64,000 bases of DNA from Hyphococcus luteus (GTDB lineage Bacteria; Pseudomonadota; Alphaproteobacteria; Caulobacterales; Parvularculaceae). Under the pieces are notes generated by a model. That model had not been told where the DNA came from and did not search any database. It saw only the letters and a program-made list of their open reading frames with translations. The translations under genes and the position numbers were made by a program. Position 1 is the first letter of the stretch; every line of letters begins with the position of its first letter. The stretch covers positions 89,792-153,791 of the forward strand of contig NZ_PJCH01000006.1 in NCBI RefSeq assembly GCF_002943565.1. Reading direction: 5' to 3'. Of the stretch, positions 24,036 to 32,956 are shown piece after piece.

Positions 24036-25166
24036 CTAAGACCTCTTCGGATGCGCATAAGGATGCGCCATATCGAACTCTGGAAACTCAATGGCTTCAA
24101 TATCAAGTTTTGCCCGGTCAAGAATAGAGAAAATTCTGTCCTCCAGGTCATAGCGGAAAGAATCGCGCAGCTGCGCTTCGACAGCAGCGCCGCGCTCTTT
24201 TGGATTTGCAAGATACCATTCAACGGTTCGCTGAATGCCATAAGCGAAAGGCGTTGAACTATAAGCGAGGCGCGACAAATTTGATGTATCGAGAATATGG
24301 TGGCCTGTCGTGAGCGGAAAGCGTGCATATGGCCAAGCCGGCTTGGCAAGCGCCGCTGGCGCTGAAACCATCTCCACTTCTTTCTCAAGCCCCAAAACCG
24401 CTGCGATGCTTCTGACCCATTTGCGCAAACTGAGAGGCTCGTCATCCGCACAATTGAAAATCTGCCCGGCTGACGCCGAGCGGTCGCGAATGGCGGCAAG
24501 CACAATTCGCGCGGCATTTTCTACATAGAGAACACTTTGCACAAGAAAGCCGCCCTCAGGGACGATGATGCGCCGTCGCCCGTCCAAAAGCCTGCGAATA
24601 ATGCTCCACTCTGCAGCGCCAGGCTGGCGGGGACCGTATACGCGCGGGTAACGCAAGATCGTTGCGTCAAACGCCCCATGTTGATGCGCCCAGCGGATTG
24701 CCGTGTCCGTTTCCACGACACGCGCGCCGAATTTGCCAACGGGGTCCAAGGGCATATCTTCCGGCATGGCGCGCGCTTCATCAAGATAAGCCATCGTCCA
24801 ATCGCGTTTTTCACCGCTTTCAGAGGATGGGCGGACGGTCGCCGCCGGATCGATCCACCCCGGATAAAACATGCCTGCAATGGCGATGACATGTTCCACA
24901 TGCCCGGTTAAGGCCTGCGCTACAAGCCGCAGGCGCCCATATTGCGCTATGGCGACGTCAAAATAACGCCCCTTCAACGCCTCCTCCAAAGGTTCCAGGA
25001 AATTCGGATCCGCCTTGATGCGTTCGACCGGCGCGGCGAATTCAACCGGATGACGGCCGGTGTTCAGAACCGTGACATCGTGACCTTCAGCAAGAAGCGC
25101 GTCAACGATCAGCGGACCCGTGGGGCCGCCCCCGCCAATCATCAATATGCGTTTAGCGGTAGCCAC
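24036..25166 (-). CDS. NAD-dependent epimerase/dehydratase (extended SDR)
   Basis: A 376-residue extended SDR. The Rossmann nucleotide loop is MIGGGGPTGPLIVDALL (variant of GxxGxxG). RYPRVYGPRQPG and the LYVENAARIVLAAI block are typical of this class. A clear Ser-Tyr-x-x-x-Lys triad was not identified, so its catalytic status is open. It follows the isocitrate-lyase-family gene by two bases in the operon. Might oxidise or isomerise a hydroxy-acid intermediate; function uncertain. Confidence 0.75.
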   Translation of the reverse strand: MATAKRILMIGGGGPTGPLIVDALLAEGHDVTVLNTGRHPVEFAAPVERIKADPNFLEPLEEALKGRYFDVAIAQYGRLRLVAQALTGHVEHVIAIAGMFYPGWIDPAATVRPSSESGEKRDWTMAYLDEARAMPEDMPLDPVGKFGARVVETDTAIRWAHQHGAFDATILRYPRVYGPRQPGAAEWSIIRRLLDGRRRIIVPEGGFLVQSVLYVENAARIVLAAIRDRSASAGQIFNCADDEPLSLRKWVRSIAAVLGLEKEVEMVSAPAALAKPAWPYARFPLTTGHHILDTSNLSRLAYSSTPFAYGIQRTVEWYLANPKERGAAVEAQLRDSFRYDLEDRIFSILDRAKLDIEAIEFPEFDMAHPYAHPKRS

Positions 25167-25168
25167 TT

Positions 25169-26032
25169 TTATCTTTCCCCTCCGCCAAACTTATCGTCTA
25201 TATCGCGCCACTTCGACAATTCGAATAATTCAGTCAGCTCGGCAAAATTCTTTGTCCCTTCGGGCAGTTCAAGTGTTCCTTGACGCAGATCGTCAAGAGC
25301 ATCACAGACAGTTTTTACAACCCGCAGCAACAAGGTGCCGGGATAAACAATAATAGAAAAGCCCATATCTTTCAGATCCTTGGGGGGAAGGATCGGCGTC
25401 CGCCCGGCTTCGGCCATATTGGCGAATTGAATGCAATCGATTTCGCCGCCGACGCGTTTGAGCTCTTCAACGCTTTGCGGAGCTTCAACAATCACGGCGT
25501 CAACGCCAACATCAGCGAACCGGCGCGCACGCGTAATCGCATCATCAAGTCCCGTTACAGACCGCGCATCCGTTCGGCCCACAATAAAGAAATCCGAGCT
25601 GCGGCGCGCCGCAAGCGCAGCTTCCAGCTTTCTTGTCGCCACGTCCAAGGGAACAACGGACTTCCCATCCATATGCCCACAGCGCTTTGGGTTGGTCTGA
25701 TCTTCCAGAACCAGTCCGGCGACGCCCATAGCTTCATAGCTCTGCACCGTTCTTGTAACGTTTTTCACGTCTCCATAACCATCATCGCCATCGACTATGA
25801 CTGGAAGCGAGGAGCCCCCCATAATGTCGCACACGCCATTAACGAACTCGCCAAAACTCAGGACGCCGACATCAGGCAGCGCATGCCTAACCCCTGCCAA
25901 AGCGAATCCGCCAATGCTGTAGACGTGAAATCCTGCTTTCTCAATCAACCGTGCCGAAAGCGCGTCATGAGCGATAGGAACGATAAGCGGATCTTCAACT
26001 TTCAACGCTTCATGTATTGTTCGGTCCGGCAT
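25169..26032 (-). CDS. Isocitrate lyase / PEP mutase family C-C lyase
   Basis: A 287-residue TIM-barrel lyase. The metal-binding loop is DGDDGYGD and the catalytic loop is KRCGH (in EDQTNPKRCGHMDGK), as in 2-methylisocitrate lyase and 2,3-dimethylmalate lyase. The catalytic Cys is present, which argues for a true C-C lyase rather than a mutase. It follows LeuD- and LeuC-like hydratase subunits with two-base spacing. The combination resembles dimethylmaleate hydratase plus dimethylmalate lyase, giving pyruvate and propionate; other substituted malates are possible. Confidence 0.85.
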   Translation of the reverse strand: MPDRTIHEALKVEDPLIVPIAHDALSARLIEKAGFHVYSIGGFALAGVRHALPDVGVLSFGEFVNGVCDIMGGSSLPVIVDGDDGYGDVKNVTRTVQSYEAMGVAGLVLEDQTNPKRCGHMDGKSVVPLDVATRKLEAALAARRSSDFFIVGRTDARSVTGLDDAITRARRFADVGVDAVIVEAPQSVEELKRVGGEIDCIQFANMAEAGRTPILPPKDLKDMGFSIIVYPGTLLLRVVKTVCDALDDLRQGTLELPEGTKNFAELTELFELSKWRDIDDKFGGGER

Positions 26033-26034
26033 TG

Positions 26035-26700
26035 TTAAACGTCACCCATATTGAAAGAGTCATCATCGATTTTCCGTGGTCCGAAATACGCCCAACTGCG
26101 GCGATCACGATCCCTGTTCTGAAAAGCGATAATGTCGTCTTTAAAGCGCAAAGTGGCCGCTATCGGGTCAAGCGCGTCAAGCATCGCCTGGCGATAATTT
26201 TCAGGCACCTCGAAAGCATATTCGCATCCTCCCGGGCTCACGACACGGCATTTTTCCAGATCGACGGTCACTTTGCCGGCGCCCTGCGAGGCCTCCACTT
26301 CGTCGGAAATTCGCTCCACATCGTCTTCAGCGATAACTACCGGAAGGAAACCGTTCTTGAGCGCATTGGAATAGAAAATATTCCCAAAACTGGGCGCAAT
26401 GACACATCGAAAGCCGTAATCGCGCAGCGCCCAGACGGCGACTTCGCGTGAGCTGCCACAGGCGAAATTATGTCCCGCAAGCAGAATCTTTGCATGCTGG
26501 TAGGGTGCTTTATTAAGAATAAAATCGGGCTCTTCTTCTCCATTTTCCTTATAGCGCCAGTTATAAAACAGACCCTGTCCAAAACCGCCCTTCGTTACCT
26601 TGAGAAGTTGGGCGCCAGGAATTATCGCATCCGTATCAACATTAAGCCGGCGCAGCGGCGCTGCAATTTCCGTCAATTTCCGAAATGGCTTGCGTTCCAT
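26035..26700 (-). CDS. LeuD-like hydratase small subunit (aconitase family)
   Basis: A 221-residue swivel-domain subunit. NVDTDAIIPGAQL, the GHNFACGSSREVAVWAL active-site loop and APSFGNIFYSNALKNG are diagnostic of LeuD-type subunits. It overlaps the large subunit gene by one base (TAATG). As part of a catabolic operon with a lyase and CoA-transferase and without LeuA or LeuB, it is unlikely to serve leucine synthesis; maleate, citraconate or dimethylmaleate hydration is more likely (inference). Confidence 0.88.
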   Translation of the reverse strand: MERKPFRKLTEIAAPLRRLNVDTDAIIPGAQLLKVTKGGFGQGLFYNWRYKENGEEEPDFILNKAPYQHAKILLAGHNFACGSSREVAVWALRDYGFRCVIAPSFGNIFYSNALKNGFLPVVIAEDDVERISDEVEASQGAGKVTVDLEKCRVVSPGGCEYAFEVPENYRQAMLDALDPIAATLRFKDDIIAFQNRDRDRRSWAYFGPRKIDDDSFNMGDV

Positions 26701-28109
26701 TACTGATGCTCCGCAATAGCGATGCGCCCCGCCACGGCTGACGCCGCCACAGTCTCTGGGCTTGCAAGATGTGATTTAACGTTTCGTCCTTGCCGATGTT
26801 CAAAATTCCTATTGGTCGAAGAGACGACGCGCGCATGATCCGGAAATCGCTCTCCGCCCGCCCCGCCACTCATGCACAATGAACAGCCGGACTCTCTCCA
26901 TTCAAAACCTGCGTCTTTGAAAATCCTGTCAATGCCTTCCGCTTCCGCCAGCCGCTTGGTTTGCGCCGAACCGGGGCTGCAAATCGCCATGACGCCTTCG
27001 GCGATCTTACGGCCTTCCAGAACTTTCGCGGCCGCGCGCAGATCAGAAAGGCGGCTATTGGTGCAGCTACCGATGAATGCGGCGTTTATCGGCAACCCCG
27101 CAATACGCATGCCCGGCTTTAACTCCATATAGTCAAGCGCCCGACTCATCGAAGCCTGCTCGCGCTTCGTTTCTGCTTGCGAAGGATCGGGCACGTGGTC
27201 ATGGAATCCGATTACATGTTCAGGGCTTGTGCCCCATGTGACCTGCGGCGTCAGCACTGAACAATCGATATCGATTACGCGATCATACTGCGCTGAGGGA
27301 TCGCTTGGCAGGCTGCGCCAATAGGAAAGCGCCATGTCCCATTGGGCTCCCTTTGGCGCATATGGCCGTCCCGCTAGATATTCATAGGTAACGTCGTCCG
27401 GCGCGATCAATCCAAGGCGCGCCGAGAGCTCGATCGACATGTTGCAGATGCTGAGGCGCTCCTCAACACCAAGCTGTTCAATTACCGGCCCGGCATATTC
27501 TATGGCGTAGCCATTGCCGCCATCTGCAGATATTTCACCAATAAGGTGCAAAATAAGGTCCTTGGCGGTCAGTCCGCGAGGCAAAGCGCCGGTAAAATTG
27601 ACGCGCATGGTCTGCGGCTTCGTCTGCACAATGCCGCCGGTCGCCATCACATGCTCGATGTCCGTGGTCCCAATGCCCCAAGCGAGCGCGCCCAGCCCCC
27701 CGATCGTGCTCGTATGACTGTCGCAGCACACAAAGACCGTTCCCGGAAGGGCGACCGCCTGCTCAGGCGCAATGACGTGGACGATACCCTGCTCCGCCGT
27801 ATCAATATCGAAAAAGGAAATTCCTGTTTCACGGGCGCCGGCCCGTAATTTTTGGATGAAGTCTTTTCCATTCGGAATGATCGTATCGTCTCCACGCCCC
27901 GGAGTCGTGTCGAGCAGGTGATCGACCGTGGCGAACGTCAATTCCGGACTCAAAATCGGCCGCCGCGCATTCTTCAAGCTTTCGAACGCTACCGCTGCAA
28001 GTTCATGCAGAAAGGCGCGATCGACATGCAAAAGATAGGTATTATCGCCAAAATCCCGGATGACATGGTCACGCCAAATCTTGTCCAGCAAGGTTTCTCC
28101 GCCCATCAT
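26700..28109 (-). CDS. LeuC-like hydratase large subunit (aconitase family, [4Fe-4S])
   Basis: A 469-residue large subunit. The substrate/cluster region shows VCCDSHTSTIGGLGALAWGIGT, GSCTNSR (first cluster Cys) and SGCSLCMSGG (two cluster Cys). It begins with an ATGA overlap with the CaiB gene. With the LeuD-like subunit it should form an iron-sulfur hydro-lyase that moves water across a double bond of an unsaturated dicarboxylate. It departs from canonical LeuC where CSMCLAMN would be expected. Confidence 0.88.
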   Translation of the reverse strand: MMGGETLLDKIWRDHVIRDFGDNTYLLHVDRAFLHELAAVAFESLKNARRPILSPELTFATVDHLLDTTPGRGDDTIIPNGKDFIQKLRAGARETGISFFDIDTAEQGIVHVIAPEQAVALPGTVFVCCDSHTSTIGGLGALAWGIGTTDIEHVMATGGIVQTKPQTMRVNFTGALPRGLTAKDLILHLIGEISADGGNGYAIEYAGPVIEQLGVEERLSICNMSIELSARLGLIAPDDVTYEYLAGRPYAPKGAQWDMALSYWRSLPSDPSAQYDRVIDIDCSVLTPQVTWGTSPEHVIGFHDHVPDPSQAETKREQASMSRALDYMELKPGMRIAGLPINAAFIGSCTNSRLSDLRAAAKVLEGRKIAEGVMAICSPGSAQTKRLAEAEGIDRIFKDAGFEWRESGCSLCMSGGAGGERFPDHARVVSSTNRNFEHRQGRNVKSHLASPETVAASAVAGRIAIAEHQ

Positions 28110-29323
28110 TCCGCTTTCGCCGCTTTGTTTCCAGAATCAAACTTTTCGCCAAGCCATTCGCGCAATATGCTTTCGCGATCCGCATCTACCTGGCGCCCTG
28201 CAAACCGGATGCTCCCTGGATTATTGGCGAGCTTCGCAAATACATTCGGCATCCGCACCTGACCGAGTTCGGGGTCGTCAACATCCACATAAATCGGGCG
28301 CATCTTGAAATGCTCGTCGTCGATTATGTCCTGCATTGTGTAAACCGGCCCCACAGGCGCGCCTGTTTCGTTCAGCTTCTCCAGTGCTTCATCTCGCGTG
28401 ATTGTCGACGCCCACTCTTGAATGATTTTGTCGATGAGTTCTGCATTTTCCATACGCGCCGCGTTTGTTGAGAAACGCGGATCCGAGGCGAATTCAGAAT
28501 TGCCCGTAGCTTCAAAAATGCGTTGCGCGGTAACCGGCGTGGCCCCTGATATCGCGAACCACTTGCCGTCTTTGCATTCATAGGCGCCCCTGGGCGATGC
28601 GAACTCCAGCCTGCTGCCCGCCCGTTTGGGCTCCACGCCAAATACCGAATAGTCGATGAACTGCGGACTGAGGCAACTGAACAGCGGCTCTATCAAGCTG
28701 ACGTCGATTAACTCGCCTTCGCCGCTGACATGACGGCGATGCAGCGCAGCCAGCGCCGAAATACTGGCCGCCATGGCCGCGTAGGTGTCTGCAAGCGCTA
28801 TAGGCGATAGAGTCGGCGGTCCATCCGGCCACCCATTCAACCCGGTGAACCCGGCCATTGATTCTGCGATCGTGCCGAAACCGGGCCTTTTTCGATAAGG
28901 GCCTTCCTGACCGAAACCGCTGATTCGCACCATGATCAATCCAGGATTGACCTTACGCAAATCATCCCAACCAAGCCCCCATTTCTCCAATGTGCCCGGC
29001 CTGAAATTTTCAATAACGATGTCCGCTTCACGAACGAGGTCGAGAACCGTTTCACGGCCTTCCTCCGATGCGAAGTCAATGGCCAGCGTGCGTTTATTGC
29101 GCCCCACATACTTCCATATCAGGCTGGCGCCTTTTGCTTGCCTGCCTGTTGCGCGGGACGGATCGCCTCCCGGCCGCTCAACCTTGACGACGTCCGCGCC
29201 CAGATCGCCGAAATAACACCCGACCAGGGGCCCGGCGATTACGACGCCTAAATCTAACACTTTTACACCGCGAAGAGGACCTGACGCCGGCGGCAATTCA
29301 TCGGAGGCGCTCACTCGTTCCAT
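28106..29323 (-). CDS. CaiB/BaiF family (class III) CoA-transferase
   Basis: A 405-residue family III CoA-transferase. Features are GVKVLDLGVVIAGPLVGCYFGDLGADVVKVERPGGD, the RNKRTLAIDF block and catalytic Asp in PIALADTYAAM. These enzymes swap CoA between carboxylic acids such as succinyl-CoA and the substrate. It lies between the SnoaL-like gene (overlap of 13 bases) and LeuC. It may activate the lyase products or substrate; the order of the steps is not readable from sequence. Confidence 0.88.
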   Translation of the reverse strand: MERVSASDELPPASGPLRGVKVLDLGVVIAGPLVGCYFGDLGADVVKVERPGGDPSRATGRQAKGASLIWKYVGRNKRTLAIDFASEEGRETVLDLVREADIVIENFRPGTLEKWGLGWDDLRKVNPGLIMVRISGFGQEGPYRKRPGFGTIAESMAGFTGLNGWPDGPPTLSPIALADTYAAMAASISALAALHRRHVSGEGELIDVSLIEPLFSCLSPQFIDYSVFGVEPKRAGSRLEFASPRGAYECKDGKWFAISGATPVTAQRIFEATGNSEFASDPRFSTNAARMENAELIDKIIQEWASTITRDEALEKLNETGAPVGPVYTMQDIIDDEHFKMRPIYVDVDDPELGQVRMPNVFAKLANNPGSIRFAGRQVDADRESILREWLGEKFDSGNKAAKAE

Positions 29324-29838
29324 GGCAGATCACCCGGCATTGTTCCGTTCGGAAGCTGCTTCATTCCAGCCAGGAACTGCACTTTGCGAGTATGAAAACG
29401 CCAGAATCCGTTCTCCGGCACAAACCGCACCTCCTCGGCCGCATATCCCAGCAACTCGGTGCTGTAACGGCCGATTCCCTTTCCTTCCGGCATCTTCACA
29501 AGGTCATAAAGCGAGATGACGACGCGACACTCCGCTTCGCTGCCATTCACCTGATGAAAACGAAAATTGGTCGGGGTATGCAGAGTTCGCCGACCGGGAT
29601 AACTGAAGCGCACTTTTTTCATACGCTCTAACATCAGCGCCCGCCCCGTCATGGGTTCGGAGCGTCCCGCATCGTAAAGCACAACATCTTCAACATGCAG
29701 CGACATGGCCTTTTCGACCTCGCCCATATCCATGAAGTCACAAAATGCGATAAACGTCTCTTCGCAGGCCCTTATGATCGCCAGCTCCTCGGGCGTCCTC
29801 AACGAACCGAATTCATAATCCGCAAGCTTAAATGTCAC
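29311..29838 (-). CDS. SnoaL/NTF2-like small-domain protein
   Basis: A protein of about 175 residues of the nuclear transport factor 2-like superfamily (IRACEETFIAFCDFMDMGEVEKAMSLHVEDVVLYDAG is the entry helix and strand). I choose the GTG at 29838, which follows AAGGAG at nine bases. The ATG at 29871 would lie against the operator at 29877 and lacks a ribosome-binding site. NTF2-like proteins include isomerases, dehydratases and small hydroxylase subunits. First gene of the eight-gene operon. Confidence 0.75.
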   Translation of the reverse strand: MTFKLADYEFGSLRTPEELAIIRACEETFIAFCDFMDMGEVEKAMSLHVEDVVLYDAGRSEPMTGRALMLERMKKVRFSYPGRRTLHTPTNFRFHQVNGSEAECRVVISLYDLVKMPEGKGIGRYSTELLGYAAEEVRFVPENGFWRFHTRKVQFLAGMKQLPNGTMPGDLPWNE

Positions 29839-29876
29839 GCGGCGACTCTCCTTAAGGCGGTTGCTCGCCATACCTT

Positions 29877-29897
29877 ATAAGTAAACATTCCCTTACC
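29877..29897. promoter_or_regulatory. Candidate operator of the CoA-transferase/hydratase operon
   Basis: ATAAGTAAACATTCCCTTACC is related to GTAAGTATCTATTTACTTAC at 32263-32282: TAAGTA, then ATT, then CTTACCT line up with the same spacing and orientation. It lies about 40 bases before the GTG at 29838, in the gap after the terminator of the second TonB receptor. Confidence 0.5.
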
Positions 29898-29947
29898 TAT
29901 TCATTGCCCGCCATGTTCGTCAAGGAAGGATAGCCAGGGCAGAAAAT

Positions 29948-29981
29948 CGCCCCTGCCTTGCATTCGAAAAAGGCAGGGGCG
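29948..29981 (-). terminator. Rho-independent terminator of the TonB receptor gene at 29987
   Basis: Twelve-bp perfect stem CGCCCCTGCCTT / AAGGCAGGGGCG with a 10-base loop, followed on the minus strand by ATTTTCT. It begins five bases after the receptor stop codon and separates it from the operon promoter at about 29877-29897. Confidence 0.85.
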
Positions 29982-29986
29982 TTACG

Positions 29987-32245
29987 TTAAAAGTTAGCGA
30001 CTGCGCGTACGCCGAACTGCCGGGGCGCTCCGTAAACAATGCCGCCGTCAAAGCTTGAAGAATCCGACGCCTGAGAGGCGACATACAGTTCGTCAAACAC
30101 ATTCGTGACATAACCCTCGACCGTATACCGATCACTGAAGTCAAATGACAGCCGCAAGTCGACTATAGTGCGCGGGTCGAGAATGGTGTTCGGATTCGGA
30201 AAAGGCGTCGTATAAGCCAAGCTTGTGTAGCCTACCTGAGCGCGAGGCGTCATCGTGACCTCGCGCCCCAACGCGATTGCATATTCGAGGCCTGCATTGA
30301 CGGTCCATTCCGGCGCAAATGGCAATACATCTCCTTGCGAAACAAAGTCGTCTCCTGCAAGCGGACAGAGCGGAGATCCGGCAGGATTATCCTCATTTGT
30401 AAGGCAGGCGTCATCGGCAAACTCGCTATGGAGGTATCCCGCGCCGAAGTTTAAGCCCAGATCGCCGAATTGGCCGAATATCTCCAACTCAGCGCCATAA
30501 GACTCCGCGCTCGCGGCATTCTGCTGAATCGGAAGCCCGGACGCAGGATCATTGCCGGAAAACTGGATGTCCGTGTAATCTGAATAGAACACGGCGCCGT
30601 TAACTCGCAGTTGTCCGTCAAGAGCGGTAAGCTTTGCACCGCCTTCATAAACAAAGTTCTTTTCAGGATCGACTTCGGGAGTGCCGGGCGTCAGGTTGAT
30701 GCCGCCGGCTTTGTAACCTTTTGAAGCGCTTACATAGAGAAGCAAGTCATCCGTTGCGTGATAGTTCAGGCTCACCTTGCCCGTCCATTCCTTCGAATCG
30801 GAATCGGATGTTACTTCGCCTGGTCCAAGCGGACGCGGGAATGCAACCCGCTCGATATCCTGACTATCCCAGCTATAGCGCGCGCCAAGCGTAAAATCCA
30901 ATTTCTCTGTAAGGGAGTATGTCCCCTGCCCGAACAGAGAATAAGAAGAACTGTTGACAATAATCCGGATATCAGAATCCCGGTCGTAATAATCATCGAC
31001 ATGGTGATTGTCCCGGAACACAAAAGTTGGGCGCTCTTCCTCCATCATAAAGCCGCCGACAACCCATTGAAACGGCCCATCATGAGTCGAAATGAAATTG
31101 ACTTCGTTGATCAGCGTTTGCGTATCCGTTCCGGAAAACGCGACGCGGCCGGGATATAATGCGCGGTTGCCGCGCGATGCAGGCAATCCCATTGGAATCG
31201 GCAACGCCGTCGTTGTCCTGTCGCCATCCGACTGGTCACGCGCTTCGCCGTCCTGCCATGAGGTCAACGCTCTGAATTCCACCGTATCGGACAATTCATA
31301 GCGCAGCTCGCCCGAAAGACGATATCCTTCGTGTGTCAGGAACGAGCGACCGTCCTCCTGGATAACATACGGATCGGAAGACACCATATCGTTCCGGTTT
31401 TTGATTGCGGCGTTATCGGAGTCATAGTCAAAATATTCGAATCGAGCATTCAATCTGAGCCGCTCGCTGTCGTCACGGAAAGCAAAGTTCGCACGAACGC
31501 CCTCCTGATTGAACGAGCCAGGTTCGCTCCCGCTTGGCCCCAGGTTCTCCGTAAAACTTCCGCGCTCTTCATGCACCACGGCAAGCCGCAGAGCAGCGTT
31601 TTGGCTCATAGGCATGTTCGCCGCGCCAACGATGCGATAGCGATCGTAATTGCCAACATTGACATCAAGAGAGCCTGAAAACTCGTCAAAATCGGGCTCA
31701 GGCGTGCGCACATAAATCGCCCCCCCGGTCGAGTTTTGCCCGGTCAGCGTGCCTTGCGGCCCACGCAGAACTTCCATGGATGCAATATCGAAAAAGCTGT
31801 GCCGGATGAATTGTTCATGCGGGATCAACTGACCGTCGATATAGTAGGCGACCCCAGGCACCGACGACGGCGCCGTGCGAGCCAGCCCTACACCGCGAAT
31901 GTTGATGAAAGTGGAGCGTGAAATCGTCGTCACCGCGATGGAAGGCGCAGCTTGCTGAATATCTTCAATGTCGTCGATCGCCCGCTTGGCGAAATCTTCC
32001 GCCGTGAGCACGGTGACGGCGATCGGCACATCCTGGATATTTTGTTCGCGCCGCTCTGCTGTTACGACAATGCGGTCTTCGCCCGCCCCTTGCGCATAGG
32101 CGGCAGCCGGAATTCCGGCCACCAGTGAAAGACACGTTCCGCCCAGCAATTTCTTCATATTTCTCCCGCGACGCGGAAAAACCCGTCCCTTCGCCGCCGC
32201 ATGCGAACGCAACAGCCCTGCCGCCTCTTTCTTTGATGCCGTCAT
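29987..32245 (-). CDS. TonB-dependent outer-membrane receptor
   Basis: A receptor of up to 752 residues. The TonB box region is DRIVVTAERREQNIQDVPIAV, the plug has FINIRGVGLAR and MEVLRGPQGTLTGQNSTGGAIYV, and the barrel ends in Phe (VRAVANF). Two starts have good ribosome sites: ATG 32245 (GGGAGGGAATCC), which gives a 29-residue extension, and ATG 32158 (GGGAGAAAT), which begins directly at the signal peptide MKKLLGGTCLSLVAGIPAAAYA. The operator at 32263 is 18 bases before the longer start. Linked by this operator to the hydratase/lyase operon, so it probably imports that pathway's substrate (inference). Confidence 0.9.
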   Translation of the reverse strand: MTASKKEAAGLLRSHAAAKGRVFPRRGRNMKKLLGGTCLSLVAGIPAAAYAQGAGEDRIVVTAERREQNIQDVPIAVTVLTAEDFAKRAIDDIEDIQQAAPSIAVTTISRSTFINIRGVGLARTAPSSVPGVAYYIDGQLIPHEQFIRHSFFDIASMEVLRGPQGTLTGQNSTGGAIYVRTPEPDFDEFSGSLDVNVGNYDRYRIVGAANMPMSQNAALRLAVVHEERGSFTENLGPSGSEPGSFNQEGVRANFAFRDDSERLRLNARFEYFDYDSDNAAIKNRNDMVSSDPYVIQEDGRSFLTHEGYRLSGELRYELSDTVEFRALTSWQDGEARDQSDGDRTTTALPIPMGLPASRGNRALYPGRVAFSGTDTQTLINEVNFISTHDGPFQWVVGGFMMEEERPTFVFRDNHHVDDYYDRDSDIRIIVNSSSYSLFGQGTYSLTEKLDFTLGARYSWDSQDIERVAFPRPLGPGEVTSDSDSKEWTGKVSLNYHATDDLLLYVSASKGYKAGGINLTPGTPEVDPEKNFVYEGGAKLTALDGQLRVNGAVFYSDYTDIQFSGNDPASGLPIQQNAASAESYGAELEIFGQFGDLGLNFGAGYLHSEFADDACLTNEDNPAGSPLCPLAGDDFVSQGDVLPFAPEWTVNAGLEYAIALGREVTMTPRAQVGYTSLAYTTPFPNPNTILDPRTIVDLRLSFDFSDRYTVEGYVTNVFDELYVASQASDSSSFDGGIVYGAPRQFGVRAVANF

Positions 32246-32262
32246 GGATTCCCTCCCGTTAT

Positions 32263-32282
32263 GTAAGTATCTATTTACTTAC
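32263..32282. promoter_or_regulatory. Operator palindrome upstream of the second TonB receptor
   Basis: GTAAGTA-TCTATT-TACTTAC, a perfect 7-bp inverted repeat. A related copy occurs at 29877-29897 before the adjacent operon. The TetR gene at 23348 inside that operon is a reasonable binder. Confidence 0.6.
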
Positions 32283-32621
32283 CTTGTATCACGGAAGAAT
32301 TTACCCTGCAAGAGCAACAGGTTATGCTGCGTTGCGACAATATCTTTGTTATTGAACTTACAGCGTTTTTTGCTCCGCGAACCGAGTCGCGGCGGGCCAA
32401 CTGCAAGGCAGGCATTGCATCGGCGGAGCCGGCAAGCGGGCCGCGCCACAATAGAAAATGAGAAATTATTCTGGCTGCTATTAGCGACCCGCGTTGAAGA
32501 CATTTACGATATCCAGCGCAATATCTCCCACAAACTCAGTCGGGCAGCGCCGCTACAGCCTCACAACCCGCACATGTTGCAAGGCGTAGCTTTATAGCCG
32601 CGGCCAGTCTTTGACTCTGCG
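32283..32621. other. Intergenic stretch, nothing coding seen
   Basis: A 339-base gap between the receptor's operator and the YciI gene (both minus strand). Two short open frames exist on opposite strands but lack ribosome sites and plausible proteins. A 6-bp inverted repeat (CCGCGA-N6-TCGCGG near 32377) is the only structure noticed. No tRNA or terminator recognised. Confidence 0.5.
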
Positions 32622-32930
32622 TCACCGGGGGGCCGACGGCGCGCCGAAACGAATATCTATCGGCTCCACACGGACGATTTTCGCCAGACCGTCTTTTTGC
32701 CAGGGGTCTTCGCCGATGCGTTTCTTCACCTCTTCAATGCTGTCCGCGCGAATGATGAAAAGCACTTCCATACTGTCTTTCATCAAACCGGCCATGGCGA
32801 CAAATCCGTCGGATTCGAGTTTTCGCCATATTGCGGAATGCTCTTCATAATCAGGCTGCTCGGAAGAGGGCGCAGCCTGGTCCCATGAGGCTCCGCGCTG
32901 CACGATAACGGCGAAATGATTGGTCATCAC
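32622..32930 (-). CDS. YciI-like protein
   Basis: A 102-residue protein of the YCII-related ferredoxin-like fold: MTNHFAVIVQRG opening, EEHSAIWRKLESDGFVAMAGLM middle (His is the usual conserved residue), and FIIRADSIEEVKKRIGEDPWQKDGLAKIVRVEPID. It lies 26 bases after the PQQ dehydrogenase gene and is likely co-transcribed. It is a second YciI-like protein in the window, distinct from the one at 1596. Reaction unknown. Confidence 0.75.
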   Translation of the reverse strand: MMTNHFAVIVQRGASWDQAAPSSEQPDYEEHSAIWRKLESDGFVAMAGLMKDSMEVLFIIRADSIEEVKKRIGEDPWQKDGLAKIVRVEPIDIRFGAPSAPR

Positions 32931-32956
32931 TATTACTCCTTCGAGGGCCAGAGGCC

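Noticed and set aside
26035..28109. Leucine biosynthesis leuCD
   Set aside because: No leuA or leuB is nearby and the genes sit in a catabolic operon with a lyase and CoA-transferase, so isopropylmalate isomerase is not the preferred call.
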